From Phreatobacter sp. (GTDB taxonomy: Bacteria; Pseudomonadota; Alphaproteobacteria; Rhizobiales; Phreatobacteraceae), in contig NZ_JAPZTZ010000015.1 of assembly GCF_027532945.1 (NCBI RefSeq), forward strand, positions 1-64,000: a stretch of 64,000 nucleotides of DNA, in the 5' to 3' direction. Under the pieces are notes generated by a model. That model was not told where the DNA came from and made no database searches. It worked only from the letters and a program-made list of their open reading frames with translations. Shown here piece by piece: positions 36,599 through 47,386 of the stretch (the first letter of the stretch is position 1; every line of letters begins with the position of its first letter). A program made the position numbers and the translations under genes.

Positions 36599-38581
36599 TC
36601 AGGCGGCGCGGACGCCTTCGAGGAAGGAGCGGATCTCGAGATCCAGCGCCTGGGCTTCCTCGCCAAGACGGCCGGAGAGCGTGCGCACGTCCTCGGCCGT
36701 GGCCTGGGCGGACTGCGCCGTGCCGCCGACGCGGCCCATGGCCTCGGCACCGCCGCGCGTCTCGTCGGAGGCGCGGTTGACCGCTTCGGCGATGGTGGCA
36801 ACGGCGGCGTTCTGCTCCTCGACCGCGGCGGCGACGGAGGCGGCGATGCCGCGCATCTCACCGATCACCTGATTGACCTTCTCGATGGCGTCGACCGCAT
36901 CGCCCGAGGCCATCTGGATGGCGCCGATCTGGCTGGCGATTTCCTCGGTCGCCTTGGCCGTCTGGCTGGCGAGGCTCTTCACCTCGGAGGCGACGACCGC
37001 GAAGCCCTTGCCGGCCTCGCCGGCGCGCGCCGCCTCGATGGTGGCGTTGAGCGCCAAGAGGTTGGTCTGGCCGGCAATGGCCTGGATGAGGTTCACCACC
37101 TCGCCGATGCGGCTGGCGGCCTGGGCGAGCGAGCCCATGGTCTGGGCGGTGCGCTCGGCCTCGGCGACGGCGGTGTCGGCGACCTGGGTCGACTTGCCCG
37201 CCTGCCCGGCGATCTCGGCGATGGAGGCGGCGAGTTCCTCGGCCGCGGCTGCGGCGGAGGAGACCGACGCGGCGGCCTGTTCCATGGCGCCCGAGGCGGT
37301 GACGGCCTCGCTGGTGACGGCGCCGGAGGTGGTGTCGAGCTGGTCGGAGGCGCCGTCGAGCTGGCCGGAGGCGCTGCGCAGCGCGCCGAGCGACTTCTCC
37401 GCCGCATCCTCGAAACCGCGGATCAGGCCGTCGACCGTGGTGGCGCGGCGGTTGCGGGCCTCGACCTCGGCGATCTGCTCGGCGGCGAGACGCTCGCGCT
37501 CGATGGCATTGTCACGGAAGACGAGGACGGCGCGGGCCATCTCGCCGAGCTCGTCGGTCGCCTCGGTGGAGGGCACGACGACGGAGGTGTCACCGCCGGC
37601 GAGCTGGCGCATGGCGCTGGTGATGCCGCCGAGCTGGCGGGTCATGGAGCGGCCGAGCACCATGGCGATGATGCCGCAGAGGACGACCGCGGCGGCGATG
37701 ATGCCGATCATCAGCATCTGCATCTCGGACTGGGCCTCGAGGCGAGCGTCATTGGCGCGCGTCTTGCCGGCGTCGGCGGCCGAGACGAGCACGTTGGTGG
37801 TCTGGTCGAGGCGGGTCAGCAGCGTGTCGAGCTGCTTGACGGTCTGCTCGACCGTGCGCGACCCCTCGACATAGGAATCGAGTGCCGGCCAGTAGATCTC
37901 GCCGGCCTTGAGCAGCTCGGCCTTGGTCGCCGGGGCGACGACCGAGCGGTTGACCTCGTTGATGAACTTGGTGCGGGCCTGGCGGAAAGCCTCCAGGTCG
38001 CTGTCGAGGCCACGCAGCATGAAATCCTTCTCGTGGCGGCGCATCTGCAGCACCTGCTCGAGGATGCCGGCGCCGTCGTCGAAGTTCTGGGCGACGCGGC
38101 GGGACTGATCCTCCAGCATCTTCACCGACTCGTTCATCCGGCCGGTGAGGCCCGAGGTGTCGTCGGTGCCGAGGGTCTCGATGGTGACGCGCACGAGGTC
38201 GAAGGCGGAGCCGGCCTCGCCGAGCTGCTTCAGCGACTGCTCGATCTCGCCCTGAAGCGAGGCGGCCTGCGGCTTGCGGCGGGCCTCGCCGAGCGCGAGC
38301 ATGGCTTCCATGCGGGCGCGGGAGAAGTTGGTCGTGGCAGCCTCGGTATAGCGCTCGGCATAGTCGACAGCGGCGAAACGCAGGTCGCGCACGGCGGCGC
38401 GGACCCTGGCGGCGTCGGTGGCAAGGCCGGAGAAGCCCTCATAGGCCTCGAAGGCCTGGGCGCCGGCCTTCTGGCCGTACCAGGCGGCGCCACCGGCGGC
38501 GAAAACGCCGGCAATCGGCACGAGCGCCAGCAGCGCGATCCGCATACGGATGGACAGAGACGGCATCCTTGCTATGGTCAA
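36599..38581 (-). CDS. Methyl-accepting chemotaxis protein
   Basis: 660 aa. N-terminal membrane helix (RIALLALVPIAGVFAAGGAAW), a periplasmic helical bundle (about 40-275) of the HBM-like kind, second membrane helix (MLMIGIIAAAVVLCGIIAMVL), HAMP and a signalling hairpin with tip [45 protein letters not shown] (conserved). The start given is a TTG with GGGAG about 6 nt upstream; the ATG five codons later has a poor site. Ligand unknown. No che genes are near, so it serves a distant chemotaxis cluster. Confidence 0.92.
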   Translation of the reverse strand: MTIARMPSLSIRMRIALLALVPIAGVFAAGGAAWYGQKAGAQAFEAYEGFSGLATDAARVRAAVRDLRFAAVDYAERYTEAATTNFSRARMEAMLALGEARRKPQAASLQGEIEQSLKQLGEAGSAFDLVRVTIETLGTDDTSGLTGRMNESVKMLEDQSRRVAQNFDDGAGILEQVLQMRRHEKDFMLRGLDSDLEAFRQARTKFINEVNRSVVAPATKAELLKAGEIYWPALDSYVEGSRTVEQTVKQLDTLLTRLDQTTNVLVSAADAGKTRANDARLEAQSEMQMLMIGIIAAAVVLCGIIAMVLGRSMTRQLGGITSAMRQLAGGDTSVVVPSTEATDELGEMARAVLVFRDNAIERERLAAEQIAEVEARNRRATTVDGLIRGFEDAAEKSLGALRSASGQLDGASDQLDTTSGAVTSEAVTASGAMEQAAASVSSAAAAAEELAASIAEIAGQAGKSTQVADTAVAEAERTAQTMGSLAQAASRIGEVVNLIQAIAGQTNLLALNATIEAARAGEAGKGFAVVASEVKSLASQTAKATEEIASQIGAIQMASGDAVDAIEKVNQVIGEMRGIAASVAAAVEEQNAAVATIAEAVNRASDETRGGAEAMGRVGGTAQSAQATAEDVRTLSGRLGEEAQALDLEIRSFLEGVRAA

Positions 38582-38767
38582 GCTTCTCCCTTAGGGCCGG
38601 CGGCAGTGTGCGGTTGAACCGTTAAGGAAGACCTATCATGGGTGGGTGCCGTTCTGTTTTTCGGCACGTTTTCAGCGGCTTGCCCCATAGGCTTCTTCCC
38701 CAGCGTCAGGTGATTGTCTTTCGCTGGCGGTGCTCGTAGGGTCCGCGCCCCTGCATTCGAGACGCCC

Positions 38768-39646
38768 ATGTCCCTCGCCGTCCGGGCGGTGCCCTTCCTC
38801 TTCGTGCTCGCCTGGTCCACGGGCTGGATCGTCGCCGGATTCTCGGCGCGGCTCGCCGATCCCCTGTGGTTCCTGTTCCTGCGCTTCTCCATGGCGGCGG
38901 CGGTGATCGCGGCCATCGCGGTCGTGATGAGCGCTCCCTGGCCACGATCGCGACAGGAGATCGGCCACGCCATGATGTCCGGCGTGCTGCTGCACGCGCT
39001 CTATCTCGCGGCGGTGTGGTGGGCGGTCGCCAATGGCGTGCCGTCGGGCGTGTCCGGCATCATGGCGGGCCTCCAGCCTGTCATGACCGCCCTGCTCGCC
39101 CCCGCCATCCTCGGCGAGCGGATCACCGCGCGTCAGGGGGTGGGCGTCGCGCTCGGCTTCCTCGGCATCGTGCTGGTGCTCACCCCGAAGCTCGTGGGGG
39201 TCAGCCCGCAGACCTTCGAGGCCATCGTCACGCCGCTGGTGGTCAATGTCCTCGGCATGATCTCGGTGACGGCCGGCACCTTCTACCAGAAGCGCTTCGT
39301 CTCCGGCGGCGACATGCGGACGACGACGACCTGGCAATATGTCGGCGCGGCGCTGACCATGCTGCCGCTGTTCCTCGTCTTCGGCCGCGTCGAGGCCGAG
39401 TGGAACCAGACGCTCATCCTCACCATGGCCTGGTCGGTGCTCGCCCTGTCGGTGGGCGGCATCTTCCTCTTCCTCTACCTGATCCGGCGGGGCGAGGTAT
39501 CGCGCGCCACCGCCTATATCTATCTCGTGCCGGCGGTCTCGGCGCTGATGGCCTATCTGTTCTTCGGCGAGACGCTGACGACCGTGCAGCTCGTCGGCAT
39601 GGCAGTGACGGCGGCCGGCGTCTGGCTGGCCACGCGGCAGGGCTGA
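38768..39646 (+). CDS. EamA/DMT-family transporter
   Basis: 292 aa with ten hydrophobic segments in two EamA repeats. Typical residues include FLFVLAWSTGWIVAGFSARLADPLWFLFLRF at the start, MAGLQPVMTALLAPAILGERITARQGVGVALGFLGIVLVL, and in the second repeat YLVPAVSALMAYLFFGETLT. Inner-membrane exporter or permease for a small metabolite; the substrate cannot be told. Divergent from the chemoreceptor gene with a 186-bp gap. Confidence 0.92.
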   Translation: MSLAVRAVPFLFVLAWSTGWIVAGFSARLADPLWFLFLRFSMAAAVIAAIAVVMSAPWPRSRQEIGHAMMSGVLLHALYLAAVWWAVANGVPSGVSGIMAGLQPVMTALLAPAILGERITARQGVGVALGFLGIVLVLTPKLVGVSPQTFEAIVTPLVVNVLGMISVTAGTFYQKRFVSGGDMRTTTTWQYVGAALTMLPLFLVFGRVEAEWNQTLILTMAWSVLALSVGGIFLFLYLIRRGEVSRATAYIYLVPAVSALMAYLFFGETLTTVQLVGMAVTAAGVWLATRQG

Positions 39647-39755
39647 GGCGTCATAGACCTATTTCCCGGATCACCGGTCATTTGCCGGATTGTCACGCGG
39701 CGCTTGCGCGTTATTTTGCGTTGCAGCAACCACAAGACCGATCGAGGGAGCCACC

Positions 39756-41435
39756 ATGAGCGCCGCGCTTGCCATGAAGGACATGCCCGCCAACATCCAT
39801 GACCTCGCCCGCGGCGCCGTCGTCGCGGTGGATGCGGTCCTGGCCGATGCGACGGCCGCCGTGCGCGCCCTGGTGACCGAGAACGGCCGCATCTCCAACG
39901 CCGCCATCGAGCGCGAGCAGCGCGCCACCCACGGCCTCGCCTGGCTGGCGACCTATGTGGAGAGCGTGCGCCAGCTCGCCTCCTATGCGGAGCGCCTCAG
40001 CGAGGCCGGCACTTTCGGGGAGCTCGAGGACCTCATCGTCCGAATCGGCCTTGGCGAGTATCTGAGCCAGATCCTCGGCGGCATCCCGATGAACCAGGGC
40101 GAGGTGGTGCGCCCCGTCGATGTCGGCCTCACCGTCGCCGATGTCGCCCGCCGCTTCGCCGGGGCCGCCGACACGCTGATCGCCACCGGCAACACGGCGG
40201 CGAACCGCGCCCGCCTCGCCGTGCTGGTGCAGGAGCAGGAATCCTCCGGCCATTTCGGCGACCCGGCGCTCGACGAGACCCTGGTCGCGATCCGCGACGA
40301 GATGCGCAAGTTCTCGGTGGCGGAGGTGCTGCCCCATGCCCATGAATGGCATCTGGAGAACGCCTATATCCCGCTCGACGTGGTGGGCAAGCTCGCCGAG
40401 CTCGGCGTCTTCGGCCTGACGCTGCCTGAGAGCTATGGCGGCATGGGCCTCGGCAAGGAGAGCATGTGCGTCGTCTCCGAGGAGCTGTCGCGCGGCTATA
40501 TCGGCGTCGGCTCGCTCGGCACCCGCTCGGAGATCGCCTGCGAGCTGATCCTCGCCGGCGGTACGCAGGCGCAGAAGGACCACTGGCTGCCGAAGATCGC
40601 CTCGGGCGAGATCCTGCCCACCGCCGTCTTCACCGAGCCGAATACCGGCTCGGACCTCGCCTCGCTGAAGACCCGCGCCGTGCGCGACGGCGATGTCTAC
40701 AAGGTCTCCGGCAACAAGACCTGGATCACCCATCCCGTGCGCGCCGACGTGATGACGCTGCTGGTGCGCACCAACCCGGAGGAGCCCGGCTACAAGGGCC
40801 TGTCCATGTTCCTCGCGGAAAAGCCGCGCGGCACGGACGAGACCCCCTTCCCGGCCGAGGGCATGTCCGGCGGCGAGATCGAGGTGCTCGGCTATCGCGG
40901 CATGAAGGAATACGAGATCTCCTTCGACGGCTTCGAGGTGAAGGCCGATAACCTGCTCGGCGGCGTCGAGGGCCAGGGCTTCAAGCAGCTGATGCAGACC
41001 TTCGAGGCCGCCCGCATCCAGACGGCGGCCCGCGCCGTCGGCGTCGCGCAGGCCGCGATGGACCTCGCATTGCGCTATGCCCAGGAGCGCATCCAGTTCG
41101 GAAAGCCGCTGATCGCCTTCCCGCGCGTCTCCGACAAGATCGCGATGATGGCAGTGGAGGTGATGATCGCCCGCCAGCTCACTTACTTTTCGGCGCGCCA
41201 GAAGGACCTCGACCGCCGCTGCGACCTCGAGGCCGGCATGGCGAAGCTCCTCGGCGCCCGCATCGCCTGGGCGGCGGCGGACAATGCCCTGCAGATCCAT
41301 GGCGGCAACGGCTTCGCGCTGGAATATCCGGTGAGCCGCGTGCTCTGCGACGCGCGCATCCTCAACATCTTCGAGGGCGCGGCGGAGATCCAGGCGCAGG
41401 TGATCGCCAGGCGGCTGCTCGACGGCGGGAACTGA
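39756..41435 (+). CDS. mcd: Acyl-CoA dehydrogenase, probably (2S)-methylsuccinyl-CoA dehydrogenase
   Basis: 559 aa. The acyl-CoA dehydrogenase core starts near 185 (DETLVAIRDEMRKF), with LGVFGLTLPESYGGMG, FTEPNTGSDLASLKT (FAD/substrate loop), WITHPVRADV, and the catalytic Glu E540 in IFEGAAEIQ. An N-terminal extension of about 180 residues (THGLAWLATYVESVRQL and following) is unusual for the superfamily but characteristic of methylsuccinyl-CoA dehydrogenase of the ethylmalonyl-CoA pathway, which oxidises methylsuccinyl-CoA to mesaconyl-CoA during acetyl-CoA assimilation. I rate that assignment likely rather than certain. Nearby bdhA and scoAB fit C4/acetyl-CoA metabolism. SD GAGGGAG precedes the ATG. 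Confidence 0.85.
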   Translation: MSAALAMKDMPANIHDLARGAVVAVDAVLADATAAVRALVTENGRISNAAIEREQRATHGLAWLATYVESVRQLASYAERLSEAGTFGELEDLIVRIGLGEYLSQILGGIPMNQGEVVRPVDVGLTVADVARRFAGAADTLIATGNTAANRARLAVLVQEQESSGHFGDPALDETLVAIRDEMRKFSVAEVLPHAHEWHLENAYIPLDVVGKLAELGVFGLTLPESYGGMGLGKESMCVVSEELSRGYIGVGSLGTRSEIACELILAGGTQAQKDHWLPKIASGEILPTAVFTEPNTGSDLASLKTRAVRDGDVYKVSGNKTWITHPVRADVMTLLVRTNPEEPGYKGLSMFLAEKPRGTDETPFPAEGMSGGEIEVLGYRGMKEYEISFDGFEVKADNLLGGVEGQGFKQLMQTFEAARIQTAARAVGVAQAAMDLALRYAQERIQFGKPLIAFPRVSDKIAMMAVEVMIARQLTYFSARQKDLDRRCDLEAGMAKLLGARIAWAAADNALQIHGGNGFALEYPVSRVLCDARILNIFEGAAEIQAQVIARRLLDGGN

Positions 41436-41447
41436 CGGCAACAACCG

Positions 41448-41469
41448 GCGGCCGGGGAAGCCCGGCCGC
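41448..41469. terminator. Hairpin between convergent genes
   Basis: Perfect 9-bp arms GCGGCCGGG / CCCGGCCGC with loop GAAG lie between the acyl-CoA dehydrogenase stop and the ligase stop. No T-run follows, so it is a weak or Rho-assisted terminator at best. Confidence 0.45.
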
Positions 41470-41484
41470 GTCAGGCGCTTGCCG

Positions 41485-43355
41485 TCACGCCCCCGAATAG
41501 AGCCGCTTGATGGCGTCGGCGTATTTCGCCTCGATGGCCTTGCGGCGCACCTTCATCGTGGCAGTGACCTCGCCGTCGTCGTGGTCGAGTTCCTTGTCGA
41601 GGATCTCGAAGCGGCGGATGTTGGAGACCTGCGCCAGCGTCTCGTTGGCCTTGTCCACCGCCTCCTGCACCAGCGCCACGACCTGCGGGGCCTGCGACAG
41701 GTTCTTGTAGTTGGTGAAGGCGATGCCCTTCATCTCCGCCCATTTTCCGACCGTGTCCATGTCGATCTGGATGAGGGCGGCGACATATTTCTGGCGGTCG
41801 CCGAAGACGATGCATTCCTTGATGAAGGGGCTCATCTTCACCGCGTGCTCGATCTCGGTCGGCGACAGGTTCTTGCCACCGGCGGTGATCATGATGTCCT
41901 TCTTGCGGTCGACGATCTTGAAATGGGGACCGTTCATCTCGGCGACGTCGCCGGTGTGCAGCCAGCCGTCGACGATGGTGGCGCGGGTCGCCTCCTCGTT
42001 CTTGTAGTAGCCCTCGAAGATGGCGGCGCCCTTGGCGATGATCTCGCCGTCCTCGGCGAGGCGCACCTGCGTGCCGTTCATCGGCTGGCCGACCGTGCCG
42101 ACCACCACGTCCTCGACCTTCTGGCCGAGAATGCCGCCGGAGGTCTCGGTCATGCCGTAGATCTCCACCAGCGGCACGCCGAGGGTGCGGAAGAAGCGGA
42201 TCACCTCCGGCGAGATCGGCGCGGCGCCGGTGAAGGCGATGCGGCAGCGGGTCAGGCCGATGGCATTGTTGAGCGCGCGGAAGACGGTGAGATAGGCGAA
42301 GCCGAACTTCACCCGCTCGGCGAGCGACCACTGGCTGCGCGGCTTGTCGGCGAAGGGGGCGCAGAGGCCGAAGGCGGTCTTGTAGAGCCACTTCTGGACC
42401 GGGCGCGCCTCGTACATCTTCACGCGGATGCCGGAATGCATCTTCTCCCAGATGCGCGGCACGCCGAGGAAGCTGGTCGGGGCGACCTCGCGCAAGTCCT
42501 CCTGCACGGTGCGCAGGGACTCGCCGAAATTCACCTGGCTGCCGGTATAGAGCGGGCCGAAAATGGTCGTCGCCTGCTCGGCGACGTGGCAGAGCGGCAG
42601 GTAGGACAGCGTCGACCAGCCGGCGCCGATGCCGTAGCGCTCGATCAGGCCATTGGCGCCGGCGCGGATGTTGCGGAAGGAGAGCATGGCCCCCTTCGGC
42701 TTGCCGGTTGATCCAGAGGTATAGATGAGCAGAGCAATATCGGAGAGGCTGTGGTCGCGCATCAGCGTCTCGATGACGCCGGGCTCCTTCTCATAGGCCG
42801 CGCGGCCCAGCGCCTCGACCTCGTCGAAGGTCATGACGAGGCCCGGCTCGTAGCCGGCAAGGCCGCGGTTCTCCAGCGCGATGATCTTCACGATCTTCGG
42901 CAGATCGGCGCGGGCCTCCACCACCTTGTCGATCTGCTCCTGGTCCTCGCAGACGACGATGGTGCAGTCGGCATGGTCGAGGACATAGGCGACCTCGTTG
43001 GACGGGCTCGTCGGGTAGACGCCGACCGTCACAGCGCCGAGGACGCCGGCGCCCATCTGCGAGAGCACCCATTCGATGCGGTTCTCGGAGATGACGCCGA
43101 CATGGCCGCCGCGCGCCAGGCCGAGTTCGCGGAAGCCGAGCGCCACGTGGCAGGAGCGCTGCCAGTACTCGGCGAAGGTGGTGGGCTGCCAGATGCCGAA
43201 GCGCTTCTGGCGGATGGCGATGTCGGAGCCGCGCTCGGTCGCGTGCTTCTTCAGCATCTCGACGACGGAGAGCGGCGGCAGGGCGGCGGCCGGATCGGCG
43301 GCGGCCGCCGAGCCAGCGGCCTCGCGCGCCATGTCGAGCTTGAGGACGGTTGCGG

Positions 43356-43359
<4 letters not shown>
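41485..43359 (-). CDS. AMP-dependent long-chain acyl-CoA synthetase
   Basis: 624 aa. ANL-superfamily adenylation enzyme: P-loop YTSGSTGKPKGAM, substrate region FTGAAPISPEVIRFF, EIYGMTETSGG, WLHTGDVAEM, and the A10 Lys region toward the C terminus (DRKKDIMITAGGKNLSP). Activates a carboxylic acid with ATP and CoA. It is the last gene of the livG-H-M-K-F cluster, with its ATG overlapping the livF stop by 4 nt, so the transporter very likely imports this enzyme's carboxylic acid substrate. An in-frame GTG three codons upstream is the alternative start. Confidence 0.94.
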
Positions 43360-44156
<797 letters not shown>

Positions 44157-44183
44157 GGCTCTCTCTGGCATTGCGGGAAGGGG

Positions 44184-44210
44184 CCGGGCGGCGACATGGC
44201 CGCCGCCCGG
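44184..44210 (-). promoter_or_regulatory. Intercistronic hairpin between livK and livF
   Basis: Nine-bp perfect arms CCGGGCGGC / GCCGCCCGG with a 9-nt loop lie in the 62-nt gap after the binding-protein gene and before livF. In many transport operons such a stem stabilises the upstream binding-protein message or causes partial termination, raising its level over the membrane subunits. That function is inferred; no T-run is present. Confidence 0.4.
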
Positions 44211-44218
44211 GATGCGGA

Positions 44219-45400
44219 TCAGGCGCCGGCGGAGATGGTGATCCAGTCCGAGGCCGGCTTCAGCACCTTGTCGGCGGCCGAGTACTGGTAGACGCGGCCA
44301 TGCGGGAAGGAGTTGCCGACCATGGAGATCGGCACGCCGACGACGCCGCCGGTGTCGTAGTTCTTCAGCGCGCGGGCATGCTTCATCATGTTGACCGCGT
44401 TGAGCTCCTCGTTGGCGGCGAGGGTGCGCCTCAGCACCTCGACCGCCAGCATGGCGTTCATCCAGCCCTGGTAATAGGCGTGGGTGCGGGTCTTGCCGAC
44501 ATTGGCGGCGCGGATGGCATCGACCTGGGCGCCCTGGGCATTGGCGTCGAAATTGTAGCAGGAGACGCCCATATAGCCGTCGGCGGCGGCGCCGGCGCGG
44601 TTCATCAGCACGGTGTCGGTGGAGTAGAACGTGCCCATGAAGCGCGAGGTCATGCCGGCCTGGCGGGCCTGGGCCATGAACTCTGGGATCGGCTGCAGCA
44701 CGTAGCCGTGGAAGATGACGTAGTCGGGATTGCGACGACGGATCTTCAGCACGTCGCCGGAGACGTCGACCGAGCCCGGCTGGGTGACGATCTTCTCGAC
44801 CACGTTGAGCTCGAGGCGCCTGGCCTCGGCCTCGCCGGCGGCGATCGGGTCACGGCCGAACTCGGTGTCCGAGTGCACGAAGACAACGCTCGCGCCCTTC
44901 TTCTGGCTGGCGATGTAACGCAGCAGCACGCGGAACTGGTCGGAATAGTTCGGGCCCGGGATCCACTGGTTCGGGAAGGCCTGGGGATTGTCGATCTCCG
45001 AGGCGAAGGAGGCGCCGGCCATGACGGTCGAGCCGCGACGGTTCAGCTCGGGATTGATGGCCTTCTGGAAGCCGGTGGAGTCGCCGAAGAAGACCGGCGT
45101 CTGATGCTGCGAGGTGATGCGGGTGAAGATGGCGACGGCGTTGTCGACGCGGTAGCCGGAATCCTCGTTGACGTAGCGGATGCGACGGCCGCCGACGCCG
45201 CCGGCGCGGTTGACGAACTCGAAGTGGTCGCGGCCACCCTCGAAGCCCTCGACGCCGGCGAAGGCGAAGACGCCGGACATGGGGTTGGCGGCGCCGATGA
45301 CGAGCTCGGGGGCCTGGGCGAAGGCGCGGCCCGAGGCGGTCGAGACGAGCGCGGCGCCGAGGCCGAGCTGATGGAATGCACGGCGGGACAGACGGGTCAT
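44219..45400 (-). CDS. ABC transporter periplasmic substrate-binding protein (LivK-type)
   Basis: 393 aa. Tat-type signal peptide (SRRAFHQLGLGAALVSTASGRAFAQ) then a periplasmic-binding fold of the leucine/amide family: LVIGAANPMSGVFAFAGVEGFEG, RIRYVNEDSGYRVDNAVAIFTRI and VFFGDSTGFQKAINPELNRRG. Supplies substrate to LivHMGF. Members coupled to acyl-CoA ligases usually bind aromatic or aliphatic carboxylates rather than leucine. Located between livM (55-nt gap) and livF within the leftward operon. Confidence 0.92.
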   Translation of the reverse strand: MTRLSRRAFHQLGLGAALVSTASGRAFAQAPELVIGAANPMSGVFAFAGVEGFEGGRDHFEFVNRAGGVGGRRIRYVNEDSGYRVDNAVAIFTRITSQHQTPVFFGDSTGFQKAINPELNRRGSTVMAGASFASEIDNPQAFPNQWIPGPNYSDQFRVLLRYIASQKKGASVVFVHSDTEFGRDPIAAGEAEARRLELNVVEKIVTQPGSVDVSGDVLKIRRRNPDYVIFHGYVLQPIPEFMAQARQAGMTSRFMGTFYSTDTVLMNRAGAAADGYMGVSCYNFDANAQGAQVDAIRAANVGKTRTHAYYQGWMNAMLAVEVLRRTLAANEELNAVNMMKHARALKNYDTGGVVGVPISMVGNSFPHGRVYQYSAADKVLKPASDWITISAGA

Positions 45401-45455
45401 GGGTGTCTCCTCTGGGGTTATCGTCCGCCTTGGTGGCGGTTCTTGTGGGTTGGGC

Positions 45456-46499
45456 TCACGTCCTGAACGGCCACAGGGCGAAGTAGCGGCGCGTCCTGCG
45501 CCACATCTCCGCGAGACCCATGGGTTCGAAGATGAGGAAGCCGATGATGAGCAGGCCGAAGATGATGGCCCGGACCGGCGCGAGATAGATCGAGGCGTCC
45601 GGGAACCACGGCACCAGGGCAGTGGCCGAGAGCTTCAGGAATTCGGGGATCAGCGTCATGAAGACGGCACCGAAAATGCCGCCGATGATGGTGCCGGCGC
45701 CGCCGACGATGACGGCGGCAAGGAAGAAGATGGAGGCGAGAGCGGGGAAGCTCTCCGGCGTCACGACGCGGAAGAGATAGGCCCACAGGCCCCCCGCCAC
45801 GCCCGCATAGAAGGAGGAGATGGCAAAGCTCGTCAGCTTGTACTTGAGCAGCGAGATGCCGATGATTTCCGCGGAGATGTCGCGGTCGCGAATGGCGATG
45901 AAGGCGCGGCCGACTCGGGTGCGGAAGAGGTTCTTCGCCGCCAGCACCATGATGACGGTGATCGGCATGACCAGCCAGTAGAGCCGGTCCGGCGTCGCCA
46001 GCTCGATGCCGGCAATGGTGGCGGTCGGCACGTTGAGGCCGCGCAGGCCGCCGGTCACCGGCGTCCAGTTGAGGAAGATGAAGCCGAGGATGACGGAGGC
46101 CGCCAGCGTCGCGATGGCAAGGTAGAGGCCCTTGATGCGCAGCGAGGGCAGGCCGACGAGATAACCGATGAAGGCGGCAACCGCGCCGGCGAGGACGAGG
46201 TTCAGGAGGACCGGTGTGTCGAAGCGCCCGTCGAAGAAGGCGACGGTGTAGGCGCCGACCGCCATGAAGGCGGCATGGCCGAGGCTCACCTGGCCGGTAT
46301 AGCCGGTGAGGATGTTGAGGCCGGTGGTGGAGATGACATTGATCATTACCAGCACGGCGAGGAACATCCAGTAGTTCGAGCCGTGCAGGGGGAAGAGCAC
46401 GAGGGCGGCCAGCAGCAGGCCGAACCAGACCTTCTGGGTGTCGGTCTTGAACAGACCCTGGTCGGCGGCGTAGCTCTCCTTGGCGGTCGCGACGCGCAT
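45456..46499 (-). CDS. livM: Branched-chain amino acid-type ABC transporter permease (LivM)
   Basis: 347 aa with nine to ten hydrophobic segments. LivM marks: NILTGYTGQVSLGHAAFMAVGAYTVA, YLVGLPSLRIKGLYLAIATLA and FIAIRDRDISAEIIGISLLKYKL, the cytoplasmic loop that meets the ATPase. Forms the inner-membrane channel with LivH. Starts 2 nt after the livH stop. Confidence 0.95.
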   Translation of the reverse strand: MRVATAKESYAADQGLFKTDTQKVWFGLLLAALVLFPLHGSNYWMFLAVLVMINVISTTGLNILTGYTGQVSLGHAAFMAVGAYTVAFFDGRFDTPVLLNLVLAGAVAAFIGYLVGLPSLRIKGLYLAIATLAASVILGFIFLNWTPVTGGLRGLNVPTATIAGIELATPDRLYWLVMPITVIMVLAAKNLFRTRVGRAFIAIRDRDISAEIIGISLLKYKLTSFAISSFYAGVAGGLWAYLFRVVTPESFPALASIFFLAAVIVGGAGTIIGGIFGAVFMTLIPEFLKLSATALVPWFPDASIYLAPVRAIIFGLLIIGFLIFEPMGLAEMWRRTRRYFALWPFRT

Positions 46500-46501
46500 G
46501 A

Positions 46502-47386
46502 TCAGAGTCTTTCAATCTCATGCGTGCCGAACAGGCCATAGGGCCTGACGACCAGCACGATGAGCAGGATGGAGAAGGTGGCGAGCAGCTTGAACTCGCC
46601 GCCCATGAAGCGGCCGACCATGGCCTCCAGCCAGCCGATGAACAGGCCGGCGATGAGCGCGCCGAGGATCGAGTCGAGGCCGCCGACGATCACCACCACG
46701 AAGACCGACAGGCCGAAGAGGCCCATGGCCGAGGAAATGCCGCCGACCGAGCCGACGAGGATGCCGGCGAGCGCCGCGACGGTGGCGGCGAGCATCCAGG
46801 AGAAGGAGAAGACGCCGGGCACGTCGATGCCGACGGACGAGGCCGCAGCGCGGTCGGTCGCCGTGGCGCGCAGCGCGATGCCGCCGCGCCAGAAGGCGAA
46901 GACGGTGATGAGCACCGCCATCACCGCCGAGGCGATGAGGAAGGAATAGGCGGTCTTCGAGGGGATGAAGGCATCGCCGAGAAGAACCGGCTGCTGCGGC
47001 AGGAATTCGGGAAGCCGCCGCGGCTCGGCCGACCAGACCAGCTCCACGACACCGATCAGCACGGAGGTCAGGCCGATCGTCACCATGAAGACGGAGACCG
47101 GATTGTCCTTCAGCAGCGGGCGGATCATCGTCCGCTCGATGACGCCGCCGATCAGTGCGGCGACGACGAGGGTCGCCGGCACCGAGGCCCATATGGGCAG
47201 CGCCAGGCCCGCCGAGAAACCGTAGAAGACGAAGGCGCCGATCATCAGCATCTCGCCGATGGCGAGATTGATGACCTTGGTGGCCTTGTAGATGATGACG
47301 AAGGCGACGCCGGTGAGCGCCATGAGCGAGCCGGTGCCAAGGCCGGCAAGGCTCGTCTCGACGATGTCGATGAATTCGATCGCCAT
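46502..47386 (-). CDS. livH: Branched-chain amino acid-type ABC transporter permease (LivH)
   Basis: 294 aa, eight or so membrane segments. Family marks: GLGTGSLMALTGVAFVIIYKATKVINLAIGEMLMIGAF, GVIERTMIRPLL and the ATPase-contact loop GIALRATATDRAAASSVGIDV. Starts at an ATG that shares one base with the livG stop (TGATG), showing tight coupling. Confidence 0.95.
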   Translation of the reverse strand: MAIEFIDIVETSLAGLGTGSLMALTGVAFVIIYKATKVINLAIGEMLMIGAFVFYGFSAGLALPIWASVPATLVVAALIGGVIERTMIRPLLKDNPVSVFMVTIGLTSVLIGVVELVWSAEPRRLPEFLPQQPVLLGDAFIPSKTAYSFLIASAVMAVLITVFAFWRGGIALRATATDRAAASSVGIDVPGVFSFSWMLAATVAALAGILVGSVGGISSAMGLFGLSVFVVVIVGGLDSILGALIAGLFIGWLEAMVGRFMGGEFKLLATFSILLIVLVVRPYGLFGTHEIERL